Origin: Elysia crispata | Taxonomy: Eukaryota; Mollusca; Gastropoda; Plakobranchidae | Assembly (NCBI GenBank): GCA_033675545.1 | Contig: JAWDGP010005718.1 | Coordinates: 149,501 to 213,500 of the forward strand | DNA length: 64,000 nucleotides | Direction: 5' to 3' | Part shown: positions 1 through 22,765 of the stretch, one piece after another | Numbering within the stretch: the first letter of the stretch is position 1 | How the letters are laid out: each line of letters begins with the position of its first letter | Position numbers and translations under genes: made by a program | The notes under the pieces: generated by a model | The model's input: only the letters and a program-made list of their open reading frames with translations | Database searches by the model: none | Told to the model about the DNA's origin: nothing

Positions 1-3000
1 TATGGTAGTTATTACACAGGAGTTATGTTTTTAATCAATATTTTATTAGTAAAGAAATCTTAAATGTAGTAGACCTTATTTTGTTCTTTATTGATGTCTG
101 TATGACCTTCAGCTGAATGAAATAAAATTACATTCAGTCCAAAAATTTTCAATATATTAGTGTTATAAACTTTCATATGAATGCGAAATAAAGTGGAGCA
201 TTTGTTTTTATTAGATTTTGACTCCAAAATTAATCTGGGCACAAATATATGGCAGCTCATTCAATTACACTACAGCCTTATGTTCACTGCTTTAGAGATC
301 TTTATATCTTCAACTATAATTACTTTGGTGCTCAAAAGTTTCTTGTGTATACATTTTCATGACATAGGTGATTTTATAAGCGTTTTTGAAACATAGTAGA
401 AACTTTTATGTGGAAATTTTCTGTAGAATAGAGTATTTCAGTGTTTTGAAGAAAATTAGATAGACTTAAATAAAAGAATTAAGAGTTCGAAATATTGTGT
501 CAATCTCAACAATCAGAAAAGATTTCTGTGAATTGATTTATTGCATTCATCTTTTCATCAAAGTAACTATTTACGCATATCTCTGTGATACTTGTGAATA
601 TTTCATAGTATAAACTGTCAGAGTCTCCAGGCTTGATCCCTCATAAACATTATGCTTTTATCTTTTATCTCTTTGTTATATTCTTGTTTGACACAGAGTT
701 GGCAATTGCTCAATAAAAAGCATAATTCATGATGGTATTCAGTCCATTGAAACGGTTCAGACTTAATAGAAATGGATTTATATGTACATGATACTTCTTC
801 TTATTAAATTATGAGATTTTGTTATAAGATTCTCTAAAAGGTATTGGGATGGAAAACAAGATAAAGCTTTGTACAGGAATTTGTGTAAGGTTTGACTACT
901 GAAGTATACACAGCCTAGGTGTTAAATAAAATTTTTTTGTTCTAGATTTGACCAGGATAAACCTTGAAAAACAAAAAAGTAAAGATATGAAACACTGGGC
1001 AATTTGATTGCAACAAATTTTGGATTCAAACTGTTTATTTTTATACTTCATTGGCATATTCTTTAGTAGTGAACTTGCATTTACAAGCAAATAACTTTTT
1101 CTTTATGTATAATCCTCATTGTTGTTATTGCAAAGATCTGGCTTCACTCTCTGTTCAAATTTCTGAAAGGAGTTTGTACAAGTGTAGCTCACTGTGTGAA
1201 AACAATGAGGAAAAACTAATTGAAGCTGCATTTACTAATCTAGTGGTATTTAGCTGGAAAAGAGTTCATTGGTCCAACAGATATTGAATTAAAAATATTA
1301 ATGAGAAGAATCTCTTCTGAAAATTATAGATTGTTACTTATATTTAAACTAATAGCCTAGCAATAGAAGTTTTGATTCATATAACAATAGTGCTTTTCTT
1401 TGACAATTTCACTATAATAAAATGATTCAATTCAACTGAAAATCAAAATGTTACATATTATAATTGGCTCTATGTGAAAATTTTCTTTGCATTCTTTGTC
1501 AGCATTTCTTAATGAGTTTTTTGTTGATCATTTTTGTTTTTATTTTGGTTGTGCATTAGCCATTCTAGTATTTCATGCGCGGCAAAGGTTCCACTCAGTT
1601 TTAGTAGTAATTTAACTCTTCTAAACCTGTCTGGGCTGCTCCATGCTTGAAACTTGCATGACAGGTAAATTGCATTAGTGATAGGTGTATCAGATAAATA
1701 TGGGCGAGTGTTAACGGCTGGTTTTGCTTTTTGCGATTAAATAGTCTGTGCTAAAAACAGCAGAGCATATATAGCTTGTCTTATTATTATTTTATTTTTT
1801 TTAAAGGGGGAGAGGGTAGAGAACCATCAGTATTCATAAAGTTGTTTATTTTTTTGGTAGTGTTACTTGCTTCTTTCTATCAAGTGCACTGCATACATGC
1901 ACTGGAACTTTTCCACATACAATTTTTGTTTACTTTTCAAAAGATGAAAAAATTGATATTGCCCTTCTTGTAGATATCAAATGTCGATAAAGTCAAGAAC
2001 AAAATTTTTTTGTGCTTTAGTAATTATAGCCCTTGAATGGGGCTCAGAGAGGAAATTTTAAATAATTTGAAATTATTATTTATAATTATGTTGTGTGTAT
2101 AATATATTGCTTGAAGTTAAGATTTTGTGTATTTACTGGCGCTGGCCTCTTTCTTTTTAGAGCTCTTTATTTTGAATCTGTATATTTTTGTTACTTGTGG
2201 AAATCATTAAAATGTGATGAAGAAAATCAAGAGAGCCTGAGTTGTTATTTCTGTGAAAAGATCTGACTTGCCTTTGTATATTCCCTTCATCACCATCTAT
2301 TCTGTTAAGAAATGTTTAAAAAACAATTCATATTCCTCTCTAACTGAACAAGGAAACTCAGCAGAAAATCAATGTAGTTGTCTTAATTTTTTAATTTGAT
2401 CTCTCACTATGGTCTCATACATTTGTATCGTGTCTTTCCTTGATATGTTCATGCATGTCTGTTTTTGAAAGACTTGACTGTTGTTTTTACAACAGATGAA
2501 AGTTTGGTGCTGGTCATGAAGTAAAATCAAATGGATGTGGCATCTAAATCAAGTTACTGATTGCCAGGTTTTGCCAGTCATTATGAGTTGGATATTCATT
2601 TTTAAATTATCATCTCACTCAAAGTACACTTGCTCTAAGTCATTTAATTCGCTCAGGTATACTTTTGAGTTATAATTGTCCGGCCTGGAAGGAATCTAAT
2701 AAGGTTTTTTTTTATTTTTTAATTTTTCAAAAGCAGTTTCCATTATTTTAAATTTTATCTGCTAACTTTTTACCCATGATATCCTAGCAGTAGCTCTTTG
2801 AGACATTGGCCTGCTTTCGTTTCCCCTTTATCTCTGCTTGTTTACACTTACTAGTAAGCAGCAGCTACTGAAGTCACATATAAAGTAATTAAAAAAAAAA
2901 AACTTGTTTTTAGTCAGGCTCTTGACCGTTCTCTCGCCCTTCTTAGAAGAAACAGATAAATCTGTAAGATAAAGCTGCAATTTCTAAACTGAAAGATAGA

Positions 3001-3885
3001 GAGTCTCCTACCTTTTTATAATAAAAGTCTAAGAATCATGATTTATTTTGATAAATGAACTGATTAAATCAGAGTTTTTGTGCTGAATGTTTTGTACCAT
3101 TTCAGTCGTTTTTCTATCTTCCCCAGGACATGAAAGTCATGGAGTCATATTTCAGATTTTTTTTTCCGAACTCACAACTTACTGATGAAATATAGACCAT
3201 GTCTGTGAAAAAAGTTCTCTTTTATTTGCATTTAAAAAGTAAAATGATTATCAAAAAATAAAATGCACTTCCAAACAGAATGGGTCATAGCTGCTCTTCT
3301 TCTTTAAAAAATACTGGGTACATCAAAATGAGTATCGAAAACCAAAAATGTGAAAATTTTTAAAGAATACATAGCGGTTGATTCATTAAATGTGTCACAA
3401 AAATAGCATAGCTTATCAAATCAACCCATTTTGATATTATTAAATATTAAGTAATTAAATTATCATCATATCAATGCATTAAAAATATAGATATAAAAGT
3501 AACTATGAACTTCTTTTCGGCCAAAAATTCATAATGATTACATCTCATAGAGAACCATTCTCAGAAACTATCAATGTAGTTAGGTAATCTTATAAGTAAC
3601 ACTTGTGCAGCGCTTAGTTATTACTCTAGTTTAATATGATGCGGGATATATGACCAATGAGACTTTCACACATTGGAACAAACCATCGCATAATGTAATG
3701 AGTTCCCACAAAGAACTTGTAAAAGTGAAATTTAACATTTGTAATAGAAAGACATTAAGAGCTGCAATATGTTCAACATTGCTGTTTTACTGACCAGTAT
3801 ATGATCTTTTCAACCATTTCATACTCGCCTGTAAATAATCTTATCAATTTTTTTTTTATTACTGGCTAATATGTGATATTGCCAA
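1..3885. other. Left flank without a recognised gene
   Basis: AT-rich sequence with homopolymer runs and only short open frames that lack codon bias or matching splice sites. I recognise no protein family on either strand. The part nearest 3885 is the 3' untranslated side of the minus-strand LRRC74-like gene. A minus-strand AATAAA (TTTATT at 3855-3860) lies 26 bases past its stop codon and is a candidate poly(A) signal. The remainder could be the 3' untranslated region of a gene to the left, or intergenic DNA. Confidence 0.5.
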
Positions 3886-12139
<8,254 letters not shown>

Positions 12140-15100
12140 GATAACAGTAAAACTAGTGTGGGTCTATTTTAAGACCGGCTTTTCTACAGCGCCAGCCAGA
12201 ACGTTTGATGCGAGACCACGTTTTCTTATTGTAAGTGTAACGGCTGAAAACCCTTGCTCAGCCTTTGCATGAATTTTAGGGAGCGAAATTAATTGTCTCT
12301 TTGATGAGATATTTATATTAATAATGGTACTCTTTGTGAATACAAGTTAAATGTGATGTAATACCGAGTCTTATAAATATAAATTTTGCAAACGAGATAG
12401 AACTGATATGCGTAATTATTAAATAATCAAACAAAGTAATTTGCTAACAGCTGCCATGACTATAATTATATCAAGTTTTTTTTTTTTTTACTTTTGTTGC
12501 AGGAGGAAAGCCTTAAATTTCTTGACACGACCAGATTCAGGACTTATTAATTCTTTGTAAACAAAAGCATCATAGGGTTTCTTTTTTTTTACTAGTTGTC
12601 TGAGCTGTTGAGTACTTACCGAGATACATGCGCTCAATATATTCATTGAGTAAAATGAAGTTTGTCAATTAGGCAATTAAATTAACATACCAACCTAGGA
12701 CTGACGAATTATACCTATCACTATCACAAATTTTCGGGCAGATAATAAAAACTAGAAAAATAAAACCAATTGTTTATTCTGTCAAATTCATACTCTCTTT
12801 TTCAAGTTAAACAAACTAAGTTCATATCCCTAAATACAGACTGTAGTATTAAGAAATAAAATAAATGAAAAAATAACAAATTATATGCTTTACACTTCTG
12901 AAAAGTTTCTGGGTTTATGAGAAGAATGAAAGAAGTCGTCTCAATCTCGATTTCCGCAGATAAGAGGAACAATCTTTGCACGCAGTTTAACCACACCGAG
13001 ATTTTATTACTCTCTCTCTCTTTAGGGCCCCGAGATCAACTCGTTTTGCGTCTGTCTGGCTCTTAAAAGTCCTTTTAATAACGAAAAATAATCAGAATTG
13101 TCTATGGGACAATCCTGCGTAGAAAAACTCTCTCAATTTATTAGAGTTATATCCATCAATCACGACATTTGACGGATCGTGGAAACAAAAAAATATATTA
13201 TTTAATTTTATTACAATAAAACATAGGTTAGGCCGTATTGTCACGCATGATTGACTCTTCATCAGACTATGTCGACTTTATCTCTCACACTAAATATTGC
13301 TCAATAGATATTTTCGGAGTTTCTTTCTGCTCTATTTGCTATAAATTCTTAACACGTGAATTCACTACCATTTCAATGAATTAACCTGTTTTCTTGTTTG
13401 AATACAATCACTGACTTGTGACCGCATTACAGAGCTCTTTGTCAGCGATCACGTTTCCAAAGCCTATGTATTTACATGTTGCAGAATACTTTGCATTGTG
13501 CTATACATAAATGTTGAGATTTCAGATGTAATGAAAGCACTGCTCAGATTCACCTGAGACTTATTTTAAAATTTTAACAAGAATTTTGACTCTCTTTTCT
13601 TGTTTAACAGGCCTATTTTGGGATTTATTAGCTGTAACTAATGGTCGATTCACTTCTCTTTGTTTCCTTTCTCAAAGTGTTCTTCCCGCACCTTGATTTA
13701 TTCCATTTATGAAATTATGAACTGATCGGTGCGTAACAGAATTTTGGGAGTTTTTTTGCATATCGGTAGAAATCGTTGTCCATTTCTACACATTGACCTA
13801 TCTGTTAGTCTACCAAGAAGTCTTCTTCCATCTCACTGTAACTATGAATAATTTATGTATTTTTTTTTCTTTCGCTTCAAAGGGTTTACCGAGAAATATA
13901 TGTATTTTAGTTTCACATTGAACTAAGATCAGGCTTAATTCTATCAGATTGCCTCTGCTCACCTCAGAAGATCCAGTACAACTGCGAGTTGCAAAAGGTT
14001 TGGCTTGGTCAAAATTCTTACAAACCAATAGATTTGTGGAAACTAATAGGTCGTCCTCTCTGATAGAAATCAAATAGAGCGTAGACAGCGGCTGTTAGAT
14101 TCGAGAATGTTATGGAACATAATACCTGCCCTGTGCTGAACACAAAGAAATCAAATTAAGACTGCTCGCAATCTTTAACAGCAAGTGTGAAGCCCGCAGG
14201 AAGACTATTTAGAGCAATTTTATTTCTATTTCTCACTTTACATAGACCTAGCATGGGTAAACGTCACGGTCAGATAAGACCAGAATGTCAAATCATAGAG
14301 AAAAAAAATAGAATTCATAGCACTGATCGAATATTGTGTAGCCTAACTAGTTTTGACATTTACAATTCCATTAGAAAAAAAAATGAATAAAGTAACGCCC
14401 CAAACTAAGGCGCAGTGAGAAAGCCCCGGGCTGTTATAATTGCTCTCTAAACGGCCTCTGTAATTATGTGCTTGTCCTGGGTGTGTCATAAAACTGCCTC
14501 AAGTAGATGGCAAACACTAGATCTAATAAACGCATCGACTTCTAATACCGGGTGATAGTCGAAATTAGAAGACAAAACAGCTCTAAATCCACGACTAAGG
14601 GTGTAGGATACACGTTTCGTCACCAGTCCCTCCACTTTATGATTCATGAATGACTTAATTTTTTTCTTGGATTTGGTTAAAAGGAAAGATAACATGACGA
14701 ACAGCATTATAGTACACAAGTATTTAGTTTGGAAAACAAGATTCAGTTGAAATGGTGAATAGGCGAAGACAAATTAAAAAAAAAAAAAAAAAAAGGTTAT
14801 GTTCCCCTCTCCCTTTCACACACACAACTAATATGGGAAATCCGCTAATTCTGTGGGTTTGCAAGCTATTTAAAAGTCCCTCCAAACATCAGATCAAAGC
14901 CCATTAAGTACAGTGACTGTCGCAGAGAATTCTTTGTTTTATTGCATTATGAAGAAAAGGGCGTTTTATGAAAACAATGTTAAAAAAGTAAAATAGTTTG
15001 TATTTTTACGAACGCAGTTTACTATTCTTGTTCAAAAAAAAAAAAAAAAACACAGTGATATCAGTTGTGTCGCCATCAAGCAGAGTAAAGTTGAATCGGT

Positions 15101-17600
15101 AAAGTCCAACATTTTTTTTACAGGACCTGGTAACACCGTGAGTTGATTAACTGGCTGACTGTGAGGCGCTACATAACTCACTCTTTAAACAATAGGATTA
15201 TCAATAATTGTTATTGAAGTTTTGGGCAACCTTTTGATAGATTGAACTGGATCTTATTTAACCAGCCTTACCCTAACCTGGATGGGAGCCTATAGTATGT
15301 TCCTTAGATGTTGAGACAAATCGAACTCAGTTTTTGCTTCAGAGACTGAGAATGAATATATACTAAACTGTAGCGCTCCTCATCTGTACGACCCAGTAAG
15401 TTGCGGCCCAAAAAGTCGACTAATCTAAGTGCCCATTCTGACACTAAAACTGATTAGTTATTTTTTACCAGTCCACCATAAGCAGTGATCAGCGGTAACT
15501 GAGCTAACTTGTGCTTGGTAACTCTCCTGATAAAAATATGGCACAAGAGAGTTAAATCTAGCGATCATTATTGTACAAACTTAAAACACCGAACATAGAA
15601 CCGACAATGGAAAATCAGTGTGGGAGATGCAGATTTACACGATGAATCATAATCTGTCGGAAAATGTCCGTCTATGTACTAGGTATAGTAAACTTATTCA
15701 TTGACCTTTTCTTTTGAAAAGGAGGTTTGACTATTCTAACTTCTGCACTGAAAAGTTTTAAAGCTGTATATAAAATAGAAATCATGATGAAATAATAAAT
15801 GGACATAGCAGTAGAAACTTGCACATTCGCAATATATACGTATATTCTAGACATACCTATCGAAGGACTGAAAATTAATGTTACAGTGTGGTGGAATAGG
15901 GAGAGATTCATAACTTGCGTTAATTAAAAAAGAAAAAAGAGTTGAATCAGAAAGACTCACAAGCGCCACTATCTTGACAAAAACTATCACGTGTGGTAAG
16001 TTACACTTACAGTCATGGGGGAAGAAGTGACCAAGATAGTTTCTCAGGACAAGAAAAATAAACGGCTTTTATTATTAATTAAAAGCAAGAACTCGTTGAA
16101 AGACGGCACAGATCCTTTCAACTGTAGCGTAGACTAGTTGTTATATATAGCTGTTATATATTGAATAGATGACTACAAACACACTAAATGTTGTGTGAAA
16201 ACGGAAACAGAAGCATACAGGGCCACCGTGAGGCATAAAAGCGTGAAGTAAACAGTAATGGCTTGAACTTGAAGGGGGAAAAAAAAGTAACTTATCCGTT
16301 AGTAACTGGGTGTTTGATCAGATCGAATAGACACAATAGAAATCGATTTGACACTTCTGACTCAAACATTGCTGTGTCAAATATTATGGTGTATGATTTT
16401 TTTCTGCACTGATTAGTGCTCTTAAAAGATAGAAAAGGTTCTTTCAAAGTCTTTGTGTTGGCCTAGTTCAAAAGCCAAAAATATTTTTTTTTCCTCGAGT
16501 TCTCGCTTATCTTTGAAGTCAGCCAGTATGAATTTACTTTTCTCTTCGGTCATGATATGAAGTATAATTCTTTTCAATTTTTTTTTCTTTAGTCTTTACC
16601 CTAAATGTTATTATACTTTTTTCACTAAATTTTAGTGAGATGTCTTGCCCAGATTTTTCTTTTACAGTCTTATTACTTAAAATGTGAGATTGATGAAGAG
16701 CATCAGGAATTCATACAAACTCCCCGGAGATTTAGTCGCGGCATGAGTACACACAGCTGTATAGGTCTATAGAGAAAGACCACTTAGTGGACTATTGATA
16801 CTTTCTTTCAACTCCCTCGTTTTATTCATAATTTGGGTTGAGCCTCAAGTGCCTCAGTGATAAAACCGATATGGCTATTCTTTGCTAATTTCAAAGATCC
16901 ACTTACCGACGGCCTAGCACGGTGATTTTTTTTTTACTAGCTGAACCCCCTAGACTAAGCCTTCATAATACTTTTAAAAGGCCTAGCACGTAGAGATACA
17001 AATCTAGTCTTCCGCATCCACACCCACTCCATGCTTTTCAGACAAACACTCAGTCGTAACTTCCTTTTATAGCCAATGTAAAAAAAAATACCTAATTAAA
17101 ATTGAATGGACATTTTATTACTTCGTGGGGGTGTCGATTTATTTCCTTTATCCGTTTTATTTCGATCAATTTTTTTTTAAAGTGAAAATAAGAGGAATAA
17201 AAAAAAGACATGAACCAAAAAAGCTTTAGAGCTGTAGCCTACCTGCGCGGATATATTCATGGTTTGCTTAGCTCATGGAGCTATAGACAACTTTTTTTTT
17301 TTTTTTATAATTTATACCTTTATTGATTAGCTGAAAGTGAAACATTAGGGTCCTGGCAACTGCTCAAGATGTGCTGCACTACCAGCATGAAGAGTTTCCC
17401 TAAGAAAAATGAAAAAAATAATAATATACAAATCAAAGACAGGAAAACAGCAGTATAATAACAAGCTTTTAGGGCAAAGTAGAAACAGACGTCTGAGGTC
17501 TCTTGAGTGTAAATGTGGAGAGTATTATATTATTATTGATAGGAAGAAATGGTATGACGTCACTTCTGGTTCTGGAACAAAACAAACAAAGCTTTATCAC

Positions 17601-17687
17601 CTCTGAGTCCGATCCGTCATAAACGCCCTGAGCTGTCCTCACAGCCACAGCACATTCATAGATATTCAGCGCAATCAGCAAGATTGG
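17601..17687 (-). other. Possible isolated coding exon, product unknown
   Basis: An open 87-nt minus-strand segment (29 codons) has better codon character than its surroundings. It reads a hydrophobic stretch (ILLIALNIY) followed by ECAVAVRTAQGVYDGSDSE. It is bounded by a weak acceptor (TTAAG) and a modest donor (GTGATA). No neighbouring exon could be joined to it. It may be a leader or cassette exon, an old gene fragment, or chance. Confidence 0.2.
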
Positions 17688-19542
17688 CTTAATTAAGTCA
17701 TAAAATCTATGATTCACTTGGGGTATTCTTGAAATCAGGCGAGAAATAATGGTACATGTATGTATGTAATTTTTTTTAAACCAGAAACTAAACTAAGAGT
17801 TGTGAGTATATTCTTGGCATTTTCAAAAAGCTTCAAGAACGAGGGAGTTCAAAGCAGAAAAAACATTTACTCTCTATCTCTCACCCCCCACCCCCATTGC
17901 CATTTTTTTTTCAGTTTGAGCACTACTCCAACTTAAGTCTTTTCATTATTCCTCTTTATCTAATTTACTGAAGGACAAATAGAGGCAAAGAGATAGGGTA
18001 ACTAACACACACACTAAATCACAAAATAGCAATAAACAAGAACACTTGGTATTACTTTTTAAAGTCGCCAAGACATAAAGTTATAATAAAGCATTTCACT
18101 ATAGGGAACAAAAACAGAAACACTTGTAATGTAGGCCTATATATAAATTTTATTCTCAAAGATCAACAAGAAATGACCATTCATAAACTATAAACAAATT
18201 TCAATTCAATTAAGCTTTTGAAAAGAAGGTGTCTGTCAGTGTCACAAGCTCTTCATATTATCAGCAATGACCTGTAGACATCAGAGAAATTAAAAGCACT
18301 TGATAAACTAAATATATACATACATGTATCTTAAAGCCCCTCGACAGACTACATGTCATGGCAGAAAACAGAGAAGAATAATTTGCATTCACAAAAAAAA
18401 AAAAAATTGAATTAATGCCCACAAGATTATATAATTATGGGCCACATGAATTACAGCACTGAGTCCTCTTGATACTTTCAGTGGAAGTTAGGTAAATTTG
18501 TAAGAATTTCTCTGAGTCATAATACAAAAATTGTTCATGAAATATAATTTATAATTCCTAAATGTGTGTTATTCACAGTTGATCAACGTGATTTCCTCTT
18601 TCTATGGATGATTTTGATGATAATTATCTCATATATTATTAAGGTACATGTTTATCTCTATGAACTTAGCATTGCTAATTGCATGAAAATATGACACGTC
18701 TTTACAAAAGTTAATTTTTTAAATATGTTTTATTCTCTTCCATTTCAAAACATTTTTTCTTAATTCAGATTTACATGCTGCAGTGCTTGGTGAAATGAAA
18801 AGAACAAAGTATAGATTGTGCCTATAACATTCTTTAAAAAAATTATATTTGGAGCAAAACAGGATTTTTTTTTTTGGATGATTCTGATAAAATTAAAACT
18901 CACCAGGTATGTTCTGTCCAATAAGAATCAGACAAGATAAGAATTTGACCTTGAAAAATTTACAGTTGAAATTATGTACTCTATTTCAGATAATAAATTA
19001 ATTGATCCTTAAATGTCACAAGGGGAGAAATTGTGATAAAGAAGTGCAAATGATTTGAATCCGGATAGTTCAAATTCGTGGATATTTCGAAGTCGTTTAA
19101 TTTTACCACATATTTTTCTCTATTTAAGCTTTATTAAAAAATATCAGTTAGTCCGAATTTGAAAATAAGGATCCGGTTCATTTGAAGCGATTTTGGCATG
19201 TTTTTTTTATTCTGACATAGTGAAAGCACTTTTCCAGGCTTGTAAAACAAAGTACATCATTACATGTAGCACTATGCTCCATGCGGCAAGCAATTCTGGT
19301 GTGTGGGTGTGCCCACCTACGTTACAGGCAAGAGCCTGCATGCAATAAAGCTGTAAGAGAGAAAGGGGTTAGGCCCACCCCAACCCCCCTACACATTTGT
19401 ACGACAATCCTGATCTGTCATCCACATTTTTTTTCTAATCTCTTTCTCTATGTATTCTGATAATTAAAATTTCGGATAATTCGAAGTCCTTTTTTTTTAT
19501 CCAAATGACTTCGAAATAAGGGGACTCAACTGTATTAATATA

Positions 19543-19601
<59 letters not shown>
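19543..19601. repeat. (ATT)n microsatellite
   Basis: About 59 bp of nearly perfect ATT repeats, in the presumed 3' flank of PAXX. Confidence 0.95.
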
Positions 19602-19603
<2 letters not shown>

Positions 19604-20468
19604 AATTGTCTTCCTTTTGGAACATTCTAACTCATGCAATTTGTACATTTCTTGCAGATTCATGAAAAATTCACTTCAATCCAAATACAATTTTTGACAG
19701 TTCCTTATGTATTTTCAAAAGTTCTTTTCAATAAAATACAACCAGAAACTACTATGAGTCAAGAATGAAGCACTTAGACATTGCAGACATATTTCCCTCT
19801 CACCCATACATCTCTCACTCTCTCACATGACATGTCTTGAGTTTGTTTTCTACGCTTTATGATTCACAACTTAAATATAATCTACCAGTAAATCCAAATT
19901 AATTTCAATAATAATGAGCGGTGAACTATAAACCTAGACAAGATTTGCCCTTTGTAACAAGTCAATTCACTAGTGGCTTGGTCCATACCAACGTATAAAA
20001 TAAAATTGAAGTCTACAACATTAGAATAAAAGACTGAAACTTTTGAAACAGAGACAAAAAAGAAAGAAACACTTCATCAACATACATGTCGGCAAAAAAT
20101 AATTTGTCTTTTTTAGTAATTTATTTGCAGATAGGGTGATAAATATCTATGCATTATTGTTTTGATGAGAGTTTTGATGATGTTATTTAGAGGTTGACAT
20201 AAACTAAATGTTCCATGTCTTTGGCTAAAACTAGCACAAGTAAATATGTGTAGTTAATATTTTATAAGCTATAAAATTACAAGTTTTACTTTTTTTTTTC
20301 CTTGTTTCAATATCATTACATTTTGAGCCAGGATAAGACCATTAAGAAATCCACAGAATTTCACAGTATTGAAATACTTTTGAACTCCTGAAATTCTCGA
20401 AAAAGCTCATATAAATTTGGTGATAAAACAAAGTTGTGAAAATACTATCCCCCTATTATCAATATTTT

Positions 20469-21979
20469 TCATTCAAAAACAACTCCAGTGGCTGCTTTCC
20501 TTTTTCTGCTGGAAGGGTTAATGACACTCATGCCAACTTTTGTTGTTTTGGGTTTGGCTTGACCTTGTCCTTTCTTTGGGCTTAAGTCTGCAAGAACGCT
20601 GAGACCACTAGCTGATCCTTTTTGTGATTTTAGCACTTCAATTTGCTGATTTGCTGTATCAAGCTGCTTTTCTAGCTGCCCACAGTTCTCTGCTAGCCTG
20701 AATAAGAGAGACTGGAGCTCCGATTTTTTTTCTGCTGCTTTGGCTTCAAATAAATCAAGCTCTATGGCAGATGAGCCTTTCCCTACAGTCAATGTAACTT
20801 TGGTACCTATGCGACAGATCATAATATCACTTGATGAAAATCCATTTCTGGAAAAATAGTAGAACAAAAAATTTTTTTAAAATTCATAAGTTTGCAAAAT
20901 AAAAAAAACAATGAACTCAAATAAAGGAAAAAAAATGTCTTTACATTACCTGGGGAAAAAATTACTAGGGCTTGAAATAAACGCAGGTTATTTATAGTGA
21001 ATGATGTTTTTTCTTTGCTATTATAATATGTATTTCATTTTGTGCCACACAATAGTTTAAATTTAAGTCAAGCGCTCCCTAATTTTATTTTTGTAATTAT
21101 TCTAACTAATCTAAGCATATCAATCATTATAAATTATGTTCTCTGAGAAATTATTATTTGGATGATTTTTTTATTTAATACCTGTTTTTGATCTTTGAAA
21201 GGGTGAATTCGAACTAAAATACTTAAGGTATGATTTAATTTCAGATAACATTTTAAAAGATCATGTGTGAAGGCAAAAAAAGGACAATAAAAATTTATGG
21301 CAGTTACATAACTTTATTTTCATTGTGTATGGCAGATGAAAGGTTGCTGTATTTTTTGCTGGGTTTTTTTTTGTCACCAAGCATTTAAAGTTGAAACAAT
21401 CCCATGAAGTATTATCTTCTCGAGTCAAGAAGTAACCCTGCAATCAGAATACATTCTGTTTCAAGGTTTTCTAATGGAGGGTGACCACGCCCTATGATTT
21501 CAAGTCTGCTTACAAAGTTTTAAAGAAGTTTTAAATGTAAAATTTTCAGATTTTAATTCAATTTGGTCTTTTCTTTTTTTTTTTTTTTAAATCATAGATG
21601 TATCTTTTTACCTACTAATTCTAAGAGCTACTTAACTAAGTATGATTTTTGTGTCCTTAAAACTTCCAGAATTTATGATCAGCAAAAGGCATGGCTTAAT
21701 GCCACTGATAATAAAGTAAGATCATCCCAAATTAAGAACTCACTTGAATCTTAGGAGGAATGACTCAACAGTTGTAACACCACTAAGATCACTCTGGGCT
21801 TCCAAGCCTTCTTCATCAAACTCCTGTGACCACATGTCTATACCATCAGTGATTGCTACCACCCACAGTTTTGAATCCACAGTTTTTGTGAAGCAGAGAA
21901 ATTTTTGGCGTCCATTTGTGATCAAACATTGTGCACTGTCTAATTTGGCATCTTTTAGTTGGGTTATTGTGTCAGACAT
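20469..21979 (-). CDS. PAXX: PAXX-like non-homologous end-joining factor (2 coding exons, 204 aa)
   Basis: Coding exons are 21744-21979 and 20469-20847 on the minus strand. They total 615 nt (204 codons plus stop) with donor GTGAGT, acceptor TTTTCCAG and frame preserved. PAXX is the XRCC4/XLF paralogue that binds Ku at DNA double-strand breaks in the nucleus and stabilises the ligation complex. Residues about 30-100 form the head domain, with FLCFTKTVDSKLWVVAITDG and then DMWSQEFDEEGLEA. A coiled-coil follows at about 110-150 (KKSELQSLLFRLAENCGQLE). A Lys/Ser-rich linker leads to the extreme C terminus, MSVINPSSRKRKAATGVVFE. That end matches the vertebrate PAXX Ku-binding end in its INP core, basic cluster and final GV-F-acid. 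The length equals that of human PAXX. The start at 21979 has A at -3. A 5' untranslated part of the exon begins at 22006 after an acceptor, so a non-coding leader exon must lie upstream. Confidence 0.85.
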
Positions 21980-22676
21980 GATGTCATGCACCTCTGTGTA
22001 AACAACCTGCATGAATAGAATCAAGATTACCCAGCACACCAAGAGGGATGGAGTAAATATTAAATGGATGAGAGAAACTGGGAAAGAATGAGAGAGGTTT
22101 TAAAATTAAATTCTAAAGCCGAATTCTGAAAATATGGACTGCTTTAACTTTTCAGTAAAGAAATTTTTAAATATGAAGCAGATTGAACGTAGGAGGAATG
22201 GATCCTCAAGCCATCTAAATACTACATAAACTGAGCTGCACTTATTTTGTTGAAGTGATCGTATTTGAAGCACTTTATTCCACTTATTAATATTATCGCG
22301 CAGCCATGCCACAAAATGAGACATTTTGCCAGTAGACTACTTGGGAATCTAAAACAACATAAAACTTAGAAATTTTAGCATTATATAAAAAGCAGAAATT
22401 TGAAGCTTTATTTAGCAAAATTGTGGGCCTATTTACCCAAATAAACCTCTGCAGCAAAACGTCTCAATTTTTTGCATTGGTACACATAGATCTGAATCTA
22501 GATGTCCAGGCTCTCCAAATGATTTATTTTTGCCTGTTTTTCTTTCTCCTGGTTAAGATTTAGGCCCCTATAGTTTCGTAAAAGTTTTCTGAATATTATA
22601 TGCCCCTGAACCCTCAAAATCATAAACCAGCATGTGCAGAATCAGCCAAGGAAAGCCAGAAGTAAATAAGATAGGA

Positions 22677-22765
<89 letters not shown>

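Larger units (their letters stand above)
12140..20468. other. Intergenic region between the LRRC74-like gene (5' side) and PAXX (3' side)
   Basis: About 8.3 kb in which I can support no complete gene. It should hold the LRRC74-like promoter at its left end and the PAXX 3' untranslated region at its right end (candidate minus-strand AATAAA at 20120-20125). Splice-donor-like motifs on the minus strand occur near 16000, 16908, 17238 and 17600. They could belong to untranslated leader exons of the LRRC74-like gene, or be chance. The region has poly-A runs near 14775 and 15035 and an (ATT)n tract near 19543-19601. Confidence 0.5.

Noticed and set aside
22106-22324. Minus-strand open frame upstream of PAXX (72 codons)
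   Set aside because: It does not join in frame to the PAXX exon and resembles no part of the family. The PAXX start at 21979 fits family length without it. It may overlap untranslated leader sequence.
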